Assembly (NCBI RefSeq): GCF_003350405.1 | Contig: NZ_QQAW01000007.1 | Span: 1-64,000, forward strand | DNA from: Gluconacetobacter liquefaciens | GTDB taxonomy: Bacteria > Pseudomonadota > Alphaproteobacteria > Acetobacterales > Acetobacteraceae | Length of the DNA stretch: 64,000 nucleotides | Reading direction: 5' to 3' | Made by a program: the position numbers and the translations under genes | Notes under the pieces: generated by a model | The model's database searches: none | The model's input: the letters and a program-made list of their open reading frames with translations, nothing else | Told to the model about the DNA's origin: nothing | Part shown: positions 8,368-16,196 of the stretch, one piece after another | Numbering within the stretch: the first letter of the stretch is position 1 | Layout of the letters: each line of letters opens with the position of its first letter

Positions 8368-8398
8368 CCAATATCGAGACGCCTAGTCTCGATATTGG
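8368..8398. promoter_or_regulatory. LysR operator: 13-bp inverted repeat
   Basis: CCAATATCGAGAC and its exact reverse complement GTCTCGATATTGG are separated by GCCTA. The repeat lies 10 bp upstream of the LysR start codon, in the divergent gap with the NmrA-like gene. It includes the T-N11-A pattern typical of LysR sites. A perfect dyad this long so close to the regulator's start fits autorepression. Confidence 0.8.
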
Positions 8399-8478
8399 CA
8401 TCTCCTCGGCAAAAACGAAACGCCTATCTTTGCCGTCGTGACAGGCTCTCTGTCGCGGAAATCGTGAGGGTTTTCAAA

Positions 8479-9357
8479 ATGACCATTCTCGTGACGGGCA
8501 GTACCGGAACCATCGGCTCCCAGGTTCTCGCCCATCTTCAGGATCGCGATGTGGATGTCCGTGCGCTGACGCGCTTGCCCGACAAAGCGCAGTTGCCCGC
8601 TGGCGTGGCAGCGATCCGTGGCGATCTGGCCGATCCGGATTCCCTGCGCGTGGCTTTGCAGGGTGTCAGCACATTGTTCCTGCTGGCCCCGAACGTGGCC
8701 GACGAACTCACCCAGGCCATGCTGGCGCTTGCGGTCGCGCGGGAGGCAGGTGTCAAAGGCATCGTCTATCTGTCGGTGTTCAAGGGCGACGCCTATGCCG
8801 ACGTCCCGCATTTCGCCGGCAAGGAAACGGTCGAGCGGATGATCGCAGCACTCGACCTGCCCGCCACCGTCCTGCGGCCGTCCTACTTCATCCAGAATGA
8901 CCTTCGCATGAAGGACCCATTATTGACGTTCGGCGCTTATGGCGCACCGATCGGTGCTAAGGGGGTCTCGATGGTCGATATTCGCGATATCGGGGACGCG
9001 GCGGCCATCGAACTGGTGCGCCGTGAGCAGGCACCGTGGCCGCTCGGTCGCGAGACCTATGCGCTGGTCGGTCCGGACGGCCTGACCGGCGACGGCATCG
9101 CCGCCATCTGGAGCGAGGCGCTGGGCCGCGCCATTCGCTACGGCGGCGACGATCTCGCGATCATGGAGCAGCGCATGAAGACCATGATGCCTGCCTGGCA
9201 CGCCCTTGACCTGCGCCTGATGTTCGCCCGCTACCAGAGCGACGGCGCGGTCGCGACGGCGGATGATATCGCGCGCCTGACGACGCTGCTCGGTCGCGCG
9301 CCGCGTTCCTATGCCGCGTTCGCGCGGGATGCCGCCGCCCGGTGGGCGAACGGCTGA
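8479..9357 (+). CDS. NmrA-like NAD(P)-binding protein
   Basis: A 292-residue Rossmann protein of the atypical short-chain family. The motif GSTGTIGSQVL lies at about residue 7, with VAAIRGDLADPDSL near residue 48. It lacks the YxxxK catalytic pair of classical SDRs, as NmrA/HSCARG-type NAD(P)H sensors and quinone reductases do. The ATG at 8479 was chosen because the protein begins directly with the first beta strand (MTILVTG). It is divergent from the LysR gene and probably co-transcribed with the hydrolase 35 bp downstream. Confidence 0.87.
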   Translation: MTILVTGSTGTIGSQVLAHLQDRDVDVRALTRLPDKAQLPAGVAAIRGDLADPDSLRVALQGVSTLFLLAPNVADELTQAMLALAVAREAGVKGIVYLSVFKGDAYADVPHFAGKETVERMIAALDLPATVLRPSYFIQNDLRMKDPLLTFGAYGAPIGAKGVSMVDIRDIGDAAAIELVRREQAPWPLGRETYALVGPDGLTGDGIAAIWSEALGRAIRYGGDDLAIMEQRMKTMMPAWHALDLRLMFARYQSDGAVATADDIARLTTLLGRAPRSYAAFARDAAARWANG

Positions 9358-9392
9358 CCATCCGCAACCCGCATCGGTCAGGGAAACGATTC

Positions 9393-10343
9393 ATGACGAG
9401 CATCAATCCTCTTCTCCCCCAGGACGTGGCTGCGGTTGCCGCGATGCGGCAGGCCACGTCAGCGCATAAGGGGCACAGTCTCGGCCCGGAGGCGCGACCG
9501 ATGTTCGACGCGATGCTTGGCGCCGTCCCTCCTGTAGCGGGGGGACGGGTAGAGGACGCGACGATTGGCGGTATTCCGGGTGTTCGGCTCCGGCCAGACG
9601 GGGCACGCCCGGATGCGCGTCTGCTTTACATCCATGGCGGTGGCTATGTGCTCGGCTCGGCGGGAGCCTTTACCAACTTTGCCGGCCAGATTGCCGCGCG
9701 CGTCGGCGTCGAGATGTTTATCCCCGATTACCGGCTCGCCCCCGAACATCCGTTCCCGGCCGCGATTGACGATGTGCTTGCGGCCTATCGCGGGCTTGTG
9801 GCCGAGGGGGGCGGGCAGATCGCCGTTGCGGGTGATTCGGCGGGCGGCGGCCTGACGCTGGCACTGCTGTCGATCCTGACGACGGCAAAGGGCAAGGGCT
9901 TACCCCCGCCCGTTGGAGCGGCGGTGATGTCGCCCTGGACCGATCTGGCGCTGACCGGCGCCAGCATGGAAACCCGAGCCGAGGCAGATCCGATCTTCAT
10001 GCGGGACATGCTTGAGGCGTTCGCTGCACTGTACCTTCAGGGTCGGGACGCCGCCGATCCTGAAGCGTCGCCGCTTTACGGACGGCTTGAAGGCCTGCCA
10101 CCGATCCGCATCGATGTCGGTGACGACGAGATCCTGCTCGACGATTCCACGCGCTATGCCGCGTGGGCGCGAACGGCAGGCGTGGATGTCACGCTGGCGA
10201 TATGGGAGCGCATGCCGCATGTCTTCCAGTCTTCCCTCGGCCGTTTTCTCACGGCAGAGCATGCCGTGAATGCCATGAGTGAATTCCTTTACCGGCAGTT
10301 GAGCGGCGCGGCGTTGCCCAATGCAGACCTATCGGGAGCATGA
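9393..10343 (+). CDS. Alpha/beta hydrolase, hormone-sensitive-lipase family
   Basis: A 316-residue esterase. It shows the oxyanion-hole motif HGGGYVLGSA (about residue 80), the nucleophile elbow GDSAGGG (about 148), the acid block GDDEILLDD (about 248) and the catalytic His region MPHVFQS (about 277). These mark a type IV (HSL-like) carboxylesterase that cleaves short acyl esters in the cytoplasm. It lies between the NmrA-like gene and an SDR with a 1-nt gap downstream, so it is part of the presumed LysR-controlled operon. The natural substrate is unknown. Confidence 0.9.
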   Translation: MTSINPLLPQDVAAVAAMRQATSAHKGHSLGPEARPMFDAMLGAVPPVAGGRVEDATIGGIPGVRLRPDGARPDARLLYIHGGGYVLGSAGAFTNFAGQIAARVGVEMFIPDYRLAPEHPFPAAIDDVLAAYRGLVAEGGGQIAVAGDSAGGGLTLALLSILTTAKGKGLPPPVGAAVMSPWTDLALTGASMETRAEADPIFMRDMLEAFAALYLQGRDAADPEASPLYGRLEGLPPIRIDVGDDEILLDDSTRYAAWARTAGVDVTLAIWERMPHVFQSSLGRFLTAEHAVNAMSEFLYRQLSGAALPNADLSGA

Positions 10344-10344
10344 C

Positions 10345-10974
10345 ATGAAAATTCTGGTACTGGGCGCCACGGGCGCCACCGGCCGCCTAATCGTCAGTCG
10401 GGCTCTGGCGGAAGGGCATGATGTCGTGGTGCTTGCTCGTTCCAGAGCCAGGACCGCCATCCTCACTGGTGTGCAGATTTTCGAGGGCGATGCGCGCGAT
10501 GGGGCCGTATTGACCCGGGCCATCGCGGGGTGTGACGCCGTCATCAGTGCATTGGGCACGGGCTTGAGCCCGTTCCAGAAGGTCACGATGCTGTCCAGGG
10601 CAACGCGGGCGCTCGTGGGTGTCATGAACGCGCAGAATGTCCGCCGGCTGGTCTGTATCACCGGCCTGGGGGCCGGCGACAGCCGGGGGCATGGCGGCTT
10701 CTTTTTCGACCGGCTGTTCCTGCCGCTGATGCTGCGCCTCGTCTATGCAGACAAAAACCGTCAGGAAGATGTGATCCGGGCCAGCGCGCTGGACTGGACG
10801 ATCGTCCGGCCGACAGTGCTGAACGACAAACCTGCCCATGGTCGCGTCCGCGCGCTGACCGATCTATCCGGTGTATATGGCGGAACGATCGCACGCGCCG
10901 ATGTCGCCGATTTCGTCGTGCAGCAACTCGTTTCCAGTACGTGGCTACACAAGACGCCGCTGATTACTTGGTGA
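10345..10974 (+). CDS. Atypical SDR (NAD(P)-binding, SDR_a5-like)
   Basis: A 209-residue protein with the N-terminal Rossmann motif GATGATGRLIV and the block CDAVISALGTG. The Tyr-Lys pair of classical SDRs appears as YADKNRQEDVIRAS. DWTIVRPTVLND is the usual C-terminal signature of this family, which includes biliverdin-reductase-B and NAD-sensing proteins. It starts 2 nt after the hydrolase stop. It is a paralogue of the gene at 15357, with which it shares layout and the GLGAGDS/GFGAGDS block. Confidence 0.85.
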   Translation: MKILVLGATGATGRLIVSRALAEGHDVVVLARSRARTAILTGVQIFEGDARDGAVLTRAIAGCDAVISALGTGLSPFQKVTMLSRATRALVGVMNAQNVRRLVCITGLGAGDSRGHGGFFFDRLFLPLMLRLVYADKNRQEDVIRASALDWTIVRPTVLNDKPAHGRVRALTDLSGVYGGTIARADVADFVVQQLVSSTWLHKTPLITW

Positions 10975-11072
10975 GTCGCGGCATGGGGGGCACGGGCGGG
11001 AGAGGGCTGGCATGCATATCCTGCCCTGCTGTGCGCGCTCGAGTGCCGTACCGGCCCCCTTTGGCTGGCCGT

Positions 11073-11477
11073 TCAATAGAGGAGTAGGCAGAGTGCTCCG
11101 CCGAAAAGGATCATGCTCCAGAAGAGCAGAAGCACAAGTTTATGGACCACCGCCCGATGTGCAAGCAGCATCATGAGCGGGTCCACTCCTGCGGAATTCT
11201 TGTCGCCGTCCCGTTGCAGGTGTCGGGTCGTACGGCCGCGTTCATCGACATCGACGGTGGCCAGCCAGCGCGCACGCAGAGCGAGGACATCCTCTCGCCG
11301 ATAGAGTGTCACGTTCCGCACTTTCAGCGACGCGACACCGCAACCGGTCAGGGTGAGCGCACGCATTGTCCCGCGTTCGATCCCTAGCAGCCTGCAGGCT
11401 TCGGAGCGATCGAGAAGCGTCTTTTCGGTGGCGCGCAGGATGACGAGTTTCGAATGTTTTTTTTCCTCAAGATCCAT
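11073..11477 (-). CDS. Small HTH protein with C-terminal membrane anchor
   Basis: A 134-residue protein that I do not recognise by name. Residues about 15-60 look like an excisionase/MerR-type helix-turn-helix (LLDRSEACRLLGIERGTM, then VTLYRREDVLAL). A single strongly hydrophobic segment closes the protein (HKLVLLLFWSMILFGGALCL). The start at 11477 was preferred over an upstream ATG because AAAGGAAAGAG lies 5-6 nt before it. The combination suggests a DNA-binding domain tethered to the inner membrane, but function is not assigned. It lies between the SDR operon and the renalase-like gene and is transcribed leftward. Confidence 0.7.
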   Translation of the reverse strand: MDLEEKKHSKLVILRATEKTLLDRSEACRLLGIERGTMRALTLTGCGVASLKVRNVTLYRREDVLALRARWLATVDVDERGRTTRHLQRDGDKNSAGVDPLMMLLAHRAVVHKLVLLLFWSMILFGGALCLLLY

Positions 11478-11585
11478 GATGTCTCTTTCCTTTTTTGATC
11501 TCATCTCATCACGGAATGGAGCGATGGGTGGCCGTGCATCCGAAGCGGGCATCATGGGGGATGTTGTTTGCCGGTGAGGGGCTTT

Positions 11586-12527
11586 TCAGGCGAGAACCCT
11601 CTCTGCCAGCATGACGCCTGACTGCCACGCCAGTTCGATCCGTGGCCCCAGAAGCCAGTCGCCACACGCCCCCAGCGACAGATCGCCATTCCACAGCGCG
11701 CCGTGCGAGGAGGGGCGCGTCATCGCATAGCGCCAGCGATGGGCTGCCAGATAGGTCCGGTGAGGTACGGGGGCGCTGCCAGTCTGGTCCGCTAGCCATG
11801 TGGCCAATTCCCCGGCGACCTCTTGTGGCTCGGCCTCCAGGTGCCGGGTGGACCATTCCGCGCCTGCCTGCACGACCCATGTTTCGATGGCGCCGCTACG
11901 GCATGGTTTTGCACTGTCGCGCGCTGCCCAGGGAATCGGCCCGGCGCGGCGCAGGACATCCGTCTCGATCGGCAACCGATCCTCAAACGCTACCAGCGCC
12001 GTCCAGCATGGCCGAGAGCGTGCGGCGGTGGCGTAGATCGCCATTCGAAGATCGTGAGCCCCCAGAAAGGCTGCCGCCTGTTCGGCGGGAAGGGCAAGAA
12101 TGGCGGCGTCATAAGGACCCTGGCAACGCCCATCTTGCAGCAGAACCTGCCATTGCTGCCCTTCGCGCGCCAACCCCATGACGTGGCTGGAGAAATGCAC
12201 ATCTTGTCGCGTTGCCATGTGTGCGATCGGTGCGTTCATGCCGGGTGTACCTACCCAGGCATCGTCGGCTGCGGCGGGCCACGGGGCGACGATGCCCTTC
12301 CTGTGCCATAGTACCACTTGTTCACGAAACGCCGATCCGCGCGCGGTGAAATATTGCGCCCCATGATCGAAGGTCAGGCTCATCCCGTCCAGTGATATGC
12401 GCCGTGTCGACATGCGGCCGCCCGCACCCCGCCCTTTGTCGAACAGTGTTACAGTGTGACCGGCTTCGCCGAGTGACTGCGCGCAGGCCATGCCAGCCAT
12501 GCCCGCTCCGACGATGACGATCTTCAT
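11586..12527 (-). CDS. Renalase-like FAD-dependent oxidoreductase
   Basis: A 313-residue flavoprotein. The FAD motif GAGMAGMACAQSLGEAGH lies at residues 7-24, followed by FDKGRGAGGRMSTRR and the family block FDHGAQYFTARG. The C-terminus ends in the second FAD contact (GACGDWLLGPRIELAWQSG). The family (COG3380) resembles animal renalase, which oxidises abnormal dihydronicotinamide isomers. In alphaproteobacteria it is often found beside photolyases and RpoE-regulated genes. Here it is divergent from the LOV regulator, which precedes the photolyase. I found no RpoE-type promoter directly before it. Confidence 0.86.
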   Translation of the reverse strand: MKIVIVGAGMAGMACAQSLGEAGHTVTLFDKGRGAGGRMSTRRISLDGMSLTFDHGAQYFTARGSAFREQVVLWHRKGIVAPWPAAADDAWVGTPGMNAPIAHMATRQDVHFSSHVMGLAREGQQWQVLLQDGRCQGPYDAAILALPAEQAAAFLGAHDLRMAIYATAARSRPCWTALVAFEDRLPIETDVLRRAGPIPWAARDSAKPCRSGAIETWVVQAGAEWSTRHLEAEPQEVAGELATWLADQTGSAPVPHRTYLAAHRWRYAMTRPSSHGALWNGDLSLGACGDWLLGPRIELAWQSGVMLAERVLA

Positions 12528-12827
12528 CGCTGCCTCTGCCTCAATAGCTCGTCAGGCTCCAGAGGCCGTGCGGGTCGACGGTAAATGCTCACTTGCAGTC
12601 TTGGAGCATTGGAGACAACTGATCGAGAAGAGCTCAGGCTACGTGTCATCGGCCGTTTGGCCTCGTAGATGTTCCGTCGCAGATGAAATGAGTCACAGAA
12701 TGCATGGTTGCCGCTCCATGGCATGGTAGGAAAGATGTCGTCACGCCTGACGTGTATCCATCTCCCAGCAACGAGTTGTTGTCGGCAATATGGCTTAAAG
12801 GGTAGAGTCGATTGGCGAGCAATATCG

Positions 12828-13445
12828 ATGCAGGTTGGTAGCGAGAGGGAGCAGCGACGGTCGATGGCTATTTCCGACATGATCGCTGGCAGCACCGTGG
12901 CCGCCGTGATCAGCGACCCGAGACAGCCCGACAATCCTATTATCGAATGTAACACCGCGTTCGAGGCTCTGACCGGTTACACCCGCGAGGAGGTCCTGGG
13001 CCGAAATTGCCGCTTTCTGACCGGCGAGGGATCGGAACCTCGACTAGTGGAAGCCTTGCGCGATGGTATCCGCTCGCAACGGCCGGTCATGGTCGAAATT
13101 CTCAACTACAAGAAAAATGGACAGGCTTTTCGCAATGCAGTGATGGTTGCACCGATCTTCGACAGCGAGGGACGTCTTCAATATTTTCTTGGCTCGCAGA
13201 TGCAGATTGCCGACGGTGTCGATGAAAGCAGGGTTGCTGCTGCACGGCTCAGGATCGAGCGGCTGTCGCCCCGCCAGCGTGCGGTGCTGCTGGCGATGGC
13301 CAACGGGCAACTCAACAAGCAGATCGCTTACGTGCTAGGCTTGTCGGAGCGCACGATCAAGATGCACCGTGCGGCAATGCTGCGTGCGCTTGGGGTTCAT
13401 ACGACCGCCGATGCGATGCGTCTGGCGATTGAGGCGGGTTTCTGA
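12828..13445 (+). CDS. LOV-HTH blue-light-responsive transcription factor (EL222-like)
   Basis: A 205-residue protein with a LOV (PAS) domain followed by a LuxR-type helix-turn-helix. The photoactive cysteine sits in GRNCRFLTGEG (C61 from this start). FMN contacts follow in the canonical order: VEILNYKKNGQAFRNAV and the glutamine of FLGSQMQ. The output domain is LSPRQRAVLLAMANGQLNKQIAYVLGLSERTIKMHRA. Order, length and motifs match Erythrobacter EL222, where light forms a Cys-FMN adduct, frees the HTH and lets it dimerise on DNA. The start may be 12828 or the ATG at 12864. It sits 53 bp upstream of the photolyase, its likely target, and diverges from the renalase-like gene. Confidence 0.9.
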   Translation: MQVGSEREQRRSMAISDMIAGSTVAAVISDPRQPDNPIIECNTAFEALTGYTREEVLGRNCRFLTGEGSEPRLVEALRDGIRSQRPVMVEILNYKKNGQAFRNAVMVAPIFDSEGRLQYFLGSQMQIADGVDESRVAAARLRIERLSPRQRAVLLAMANGQLNKQIAYVLGLSERTIKMHRAAMLRALGVHTTADAMRLAIEAGF

Positions 13446-13498
13446 TCTGCCCATAGAGACAGGGTCCGCTCTCGAAGACAGCAGACTAGTTTGCTGGT

Positions 13499-15034
13499 AT
13501 GAGAGGAATCATTCTTGTTCTGGGCGACCAACTGACTCCGACGCTTTCCTCCCTGCGGGCGGGCGACCGGGTATGCGATGTGGTGCTGATGGCCGAAGTC
13601 GTCGCCGAGGCGACCTATGTGCGTCATCATAAGAAGAAGATCGCTTTGGTTTTCGCAGCGATGCGGCACTTTGCGGCGGAGTTGCGTGTAGATGGATGGC
13701 GCGTGGATTATGTCGCACTGGGTGATCCGGCAAAATCCGGCAGCCTGCGCGACGAGGTCGCACGCGCCATCGTTCGCCACGGTGCCACACAAATCATAGT
13801 TACGGAACCCGGTGAATGGCGCCTGATGGAAGATATGGCGCAATGGCCTGTCACTAAACTGCTACCTGACAATCGCTTTCTGGCCGATCGCCACGGTTTC
13901 GCGGCCTGGGCCGAGAAACGCAAAGACCTGCGGATGGAACATTTCTACCGCTTGATGCGACGCAAGACGGGTCTCCTGATGGAGGGAGATCAGCCTGCCG
14001 GGGGAAAGTGGAATTTCGATCGCGACAATCGCAGTCCTCCGCCGGGTGCGCTCGCCCTTCCAGAACCGTTGCGTTTTGAGCCTGATGCCGTGACGTGCGA
14101 CGTGCTGCAGTTGGTGTCGCGTTATTTCCCTGATCATTTCGGCGATCTGAAGCCCTTTGGTTTTGCCGTGACCCGTGCGGATGCCGAAGTCGCGTTCGCC
14201 CATTTCCTGCGTCATGGCCTTCATGATTTTGGCCACTATCAGGATGCAATGCTGAGTGACCACCGTTTTCTCTGTCATTCGGTCACGTCGGTCTATCTCA
14301 ATCTTGGCCTGCTAGACCCACTTGCAATGTGCCGTGCCGTCGAAGCCGAATGGCGCGCTGGTAGGGTACCGCTCAACAGCGCCGAGGGCTTCATCCGCCA
14401 GATCATCGGCTGGCGGGAGTTCGTGCGGGGCATCTATTGGTGGCGGGAGGCTTCTTACGTACGAAGCAACGCGCTGAACGCACATCGGCCCCTGCCGGAC
14501 TTCTACTGGAATGCCGACACGACCATGCATTGTGTCCATGCCTGTGTCACCCAGACACGTGAGGAGGCTTACGCCCATCATATCCAGCGGTTGATGATCA
14601 CGGGCAATTTCGCGCTGCTGGCTGGCATAGACCCGCATGTACTTCATGAGTGGTATCTGGCGGTCTATGCCGATGCATATGAATGGGTCGAACTGCCCAA
14701 CACTCTCGGTATGAGCCAGTTTGCTGACGGTGGTCTCCTGGCCAGCAAACCCTATGCGGCCAGCGGTGCCTATATCCACCGCATGAGCGACTATTGCGAC
14801 TCGTGTGACTATGATGTGAAGGCGAGGGAAGGAGAAAAAGCCTGTCCGTTCAACCTGCTTTATTGGCACTTTGTTGGCCGCCATGCTGATCGGCTACAAG
14901 GCAATTCTCGAATGGCACGAGTTGTCAGCATTTGGCGGGGGTTTGCCGGGGAAAGGCAGGCACAAATCAAACGAGATGCCGAGCGTTTTCTCCTCTTCCT
15001 CGATTGTGCGCCGACAGATAGGTATAACGGCTGA
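13499..15034 (+). CDS. Iron-sulfur cryptochrome/photolyase-related protein, PhrB-type (6-4) photolyase
   Basis: A 511-residue member of the FeS-BCP/CryPro family, beginning with the DPRP-type block GIILVLGDQLTP. Four cysteines at about C345, C433, C436 and C449 have the spacing (88, 3, 13) of the [4Fe-4S] ligands of Agrobacterium PhrB. The last three lie in DYCDSCDYDVK...KACPFN. The FAD-binding helical region includes QIIGWREFVRGIYW and LPNTLGMSQFADGG. Such enzymes repair UV-induced (6-4) photoproducts with blue light and use a lumazine antenna. The gene follows a LOV-HTH regulator, which suggests light-dependent expression. Paralogues are RpoE-controlled in Rhodobacter, but no RpoE promoter is seen here. 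Confidence 0.92.
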   Translation: MRGIILVLGDQLTPTLSSLRAGDRVCDVVLMAEVVAEATYVRHHKKKIALVFAAMRHFAAELRVDGWRVDYVALGDPAKSGSLRDEVARAIVRHGATQIIVTEPGEWRLMEDMAQWPVTKLLPDNRFLADRHGFAAWAEKRKDLRMEHFYRLMRRKTGLLMEGDQPAGGKWNFDRDNRSPPPGALALPEPLRFEPDAVTCDVLQLVSRYFPDHFGDLKPFGFAVTRADAEVAFAHFLRHGLHDFGHYQDAMLSDHRFLCHSVTSVYLNLGLLDPLAMCRAVEAEWRAGRVPLNSAEGFIRQIIGWREFVRGIYWWREASYVRSNALNAHRPLPDFYWNADTTMHCVHACVTQTREEAYAHHIQRLMITGNFALLAGIDPHVLHEWYLAVYADAYEWVELPNTLGMSQFADGGLLASKPYAASGAYIHRMSDYCDSCDYDVKAREGEKACPFNLLYWHFVGRHADRLQGNSRMARVVSIWRGFAGERQAQIKRDAERFLLFLDCAPTDRYNG

Positions 15035-15356
15035 CTGCTTGGCTTTTACTTCATCCATCTTCTATTTATTTGGATCTCGTGCAATCGCGGCGGCAGGCGC
15101 GATTATGCCGTACTGTCAAGTACATATGGAATTGGTCTATCATTATTTAGAATGGTATTTTACCATACGCTTGCTTCAATGAAGAGATGATTTTTGGGAA
15201 AGCCATTGACGGATAAAAAAGATATCTCTTCGACTTCATACAATTGAGGGGCGTCTAAAATAGGCCGTCTCCAGCATGAACATGCCCAAAATGACAGGTT
15301 TCGCATGCCCTGCCTGTAGAGGATGGTGTCAGCGAAACTCTGTATTGAGGTTTGTG
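15035..15356. other. AT-rich intergenic region
   Basis: No gene is supported. Composition turns AT-rich right after the photolyase stop. Reading frames that cross it are chance extensions. It presumably holds the promoter of the SDR at 15357, whose ribosome site TTGAGG lies at about 15345-15350. Confidence 0.55.
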
Positions 15357-15992
15357 ATGCATGTACTGGTGATGGGAGCGTCGCGTGGGATCGGGTTCGA
15401 GGTCGCCAGGATTGCGCTTGCTCAAGGCCATTCTGTCAGGGCTTTTGCCCGTAACGCGTATGACATGAAACTGGCACATCCCAGGCTACAGAAATACTCC
15501 GGAGATGCTTTGATAGAGCGGGATGTGGAACGCGCATTGGCCGGTGCAGATGCGGTGGTACAGGTGCTGGGCATACGCAATCGTGATCTGTTCCGGCCCG
15601 TCGAACTGTTTTCCAGAGCCACAGAAATATTGCTTGCTTTGATGAGCCGTCTTGGAGTGACCCGACTGGCGGCAGTAACCGGCTTTGGCGCGGGCGACAG
15701 CGCGGTGGCACTCGGTCCGTTCCAGCGCTTGCCTTTTCGTCTGGTCTTCGGACGCGCCTATGACGACAAGACCCGGCAGGAGGAACTGATTATCGCCAGT
15801 TGCCTGGACTGGACGATCTGGCGGCCGGGCGTTCTGATGAATGGTTCAGCCAGTGGAAAAGCCAGAATCCTGCGTCATCCGGCAGAGTGGCGAAACGGGA
15901 TCGTTTCACGAACTGACATCGCGACAGAAATTGTATTGCATCTCCAAGATACGACGTTCATTCACGAGAAGCCGATTATTGTGCGGTTTTGA
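15357..15992 (+). CDS. Atypical SDR (NAD(P)-binding protein)
   Basis: A 211-residue protein with the Rossmann motif GASRGIGFEVARIALAQGH, the block ADAVVQVLGIRN, then AAVTGFGAGDSAV, YDDKTRQEELI and DWTIWRPGVLM. It shares this layout with the protein at 10345, so the two are paralogues. The start is the ATG preceded by TTGAGG, which puts the first beta strand at residue 2. It stands alone between two AT-rich gaps, downstream of the photolyase. Its substrate is unknown. Confidence 0.82.
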   Translation: MHVLVMGASRGIGFEVARIALAQGHSVRAFARNAYDMKLAHPRLQKYSGDALIERDVERALAGADAVVQVLGIRNRDLFRPVELFSRATEILLALMSRLGVTRLAAVTGFGAGDSAVALGPFQRLPFRLVFGRAYDDKTRQEELIIASCLDWTIWRPGVLMNGSASGKARILRHPAEWRNGIVSRTDIATEIVLHLQDTTFIHEKPIIVRF

Positions 15993-16161
15993 TAAATTTT
16001 GAGAGTGTTTTATATAAACATTTTATTTTTACTTTATTGTAAATGATGTTCTGGTAGAGCTCTGTGTGCATATTGGAGATGAATTTTCTGTCTATTATTA
16101 AGGAGAGGCCCCGTTTCCGCAGGTCGGTTCCACGCTTGAGAGCGTAAAAAACTGGGAGCTC

Positions 16162-16188
16162 TTGACGAACATATGGTGAACATATAGC
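16162..16188 (+). promoter_or_regulatory. Promoter with alphaproteobacterial SOS (LexA) box
   Basis: GAAC-ATATGGT-GAAC (16167-16181) reads GTTC-N7-GTTC on the other strand, the LexA-binding pattern of alphaproteobacteria. It lies between a -35-like TTGACG (16162-16167) and a -10-like TATAGC (16183-16188), so bound LexA would block RNA polymerase. The first start codon (16197) is only about 9 nt past the -10, so the transcript may be leaderless. Confidence 0.75.
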
Positions 16189-16196
16189 GTCGGCAG

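Noticed and set aside
13443-13475. RpoE promoter (TGATCT) before the photolyase
   Set aside because: The -35-like hexamer lies at the LOV stop and no TAT-type -10 is found about 18 nt later.
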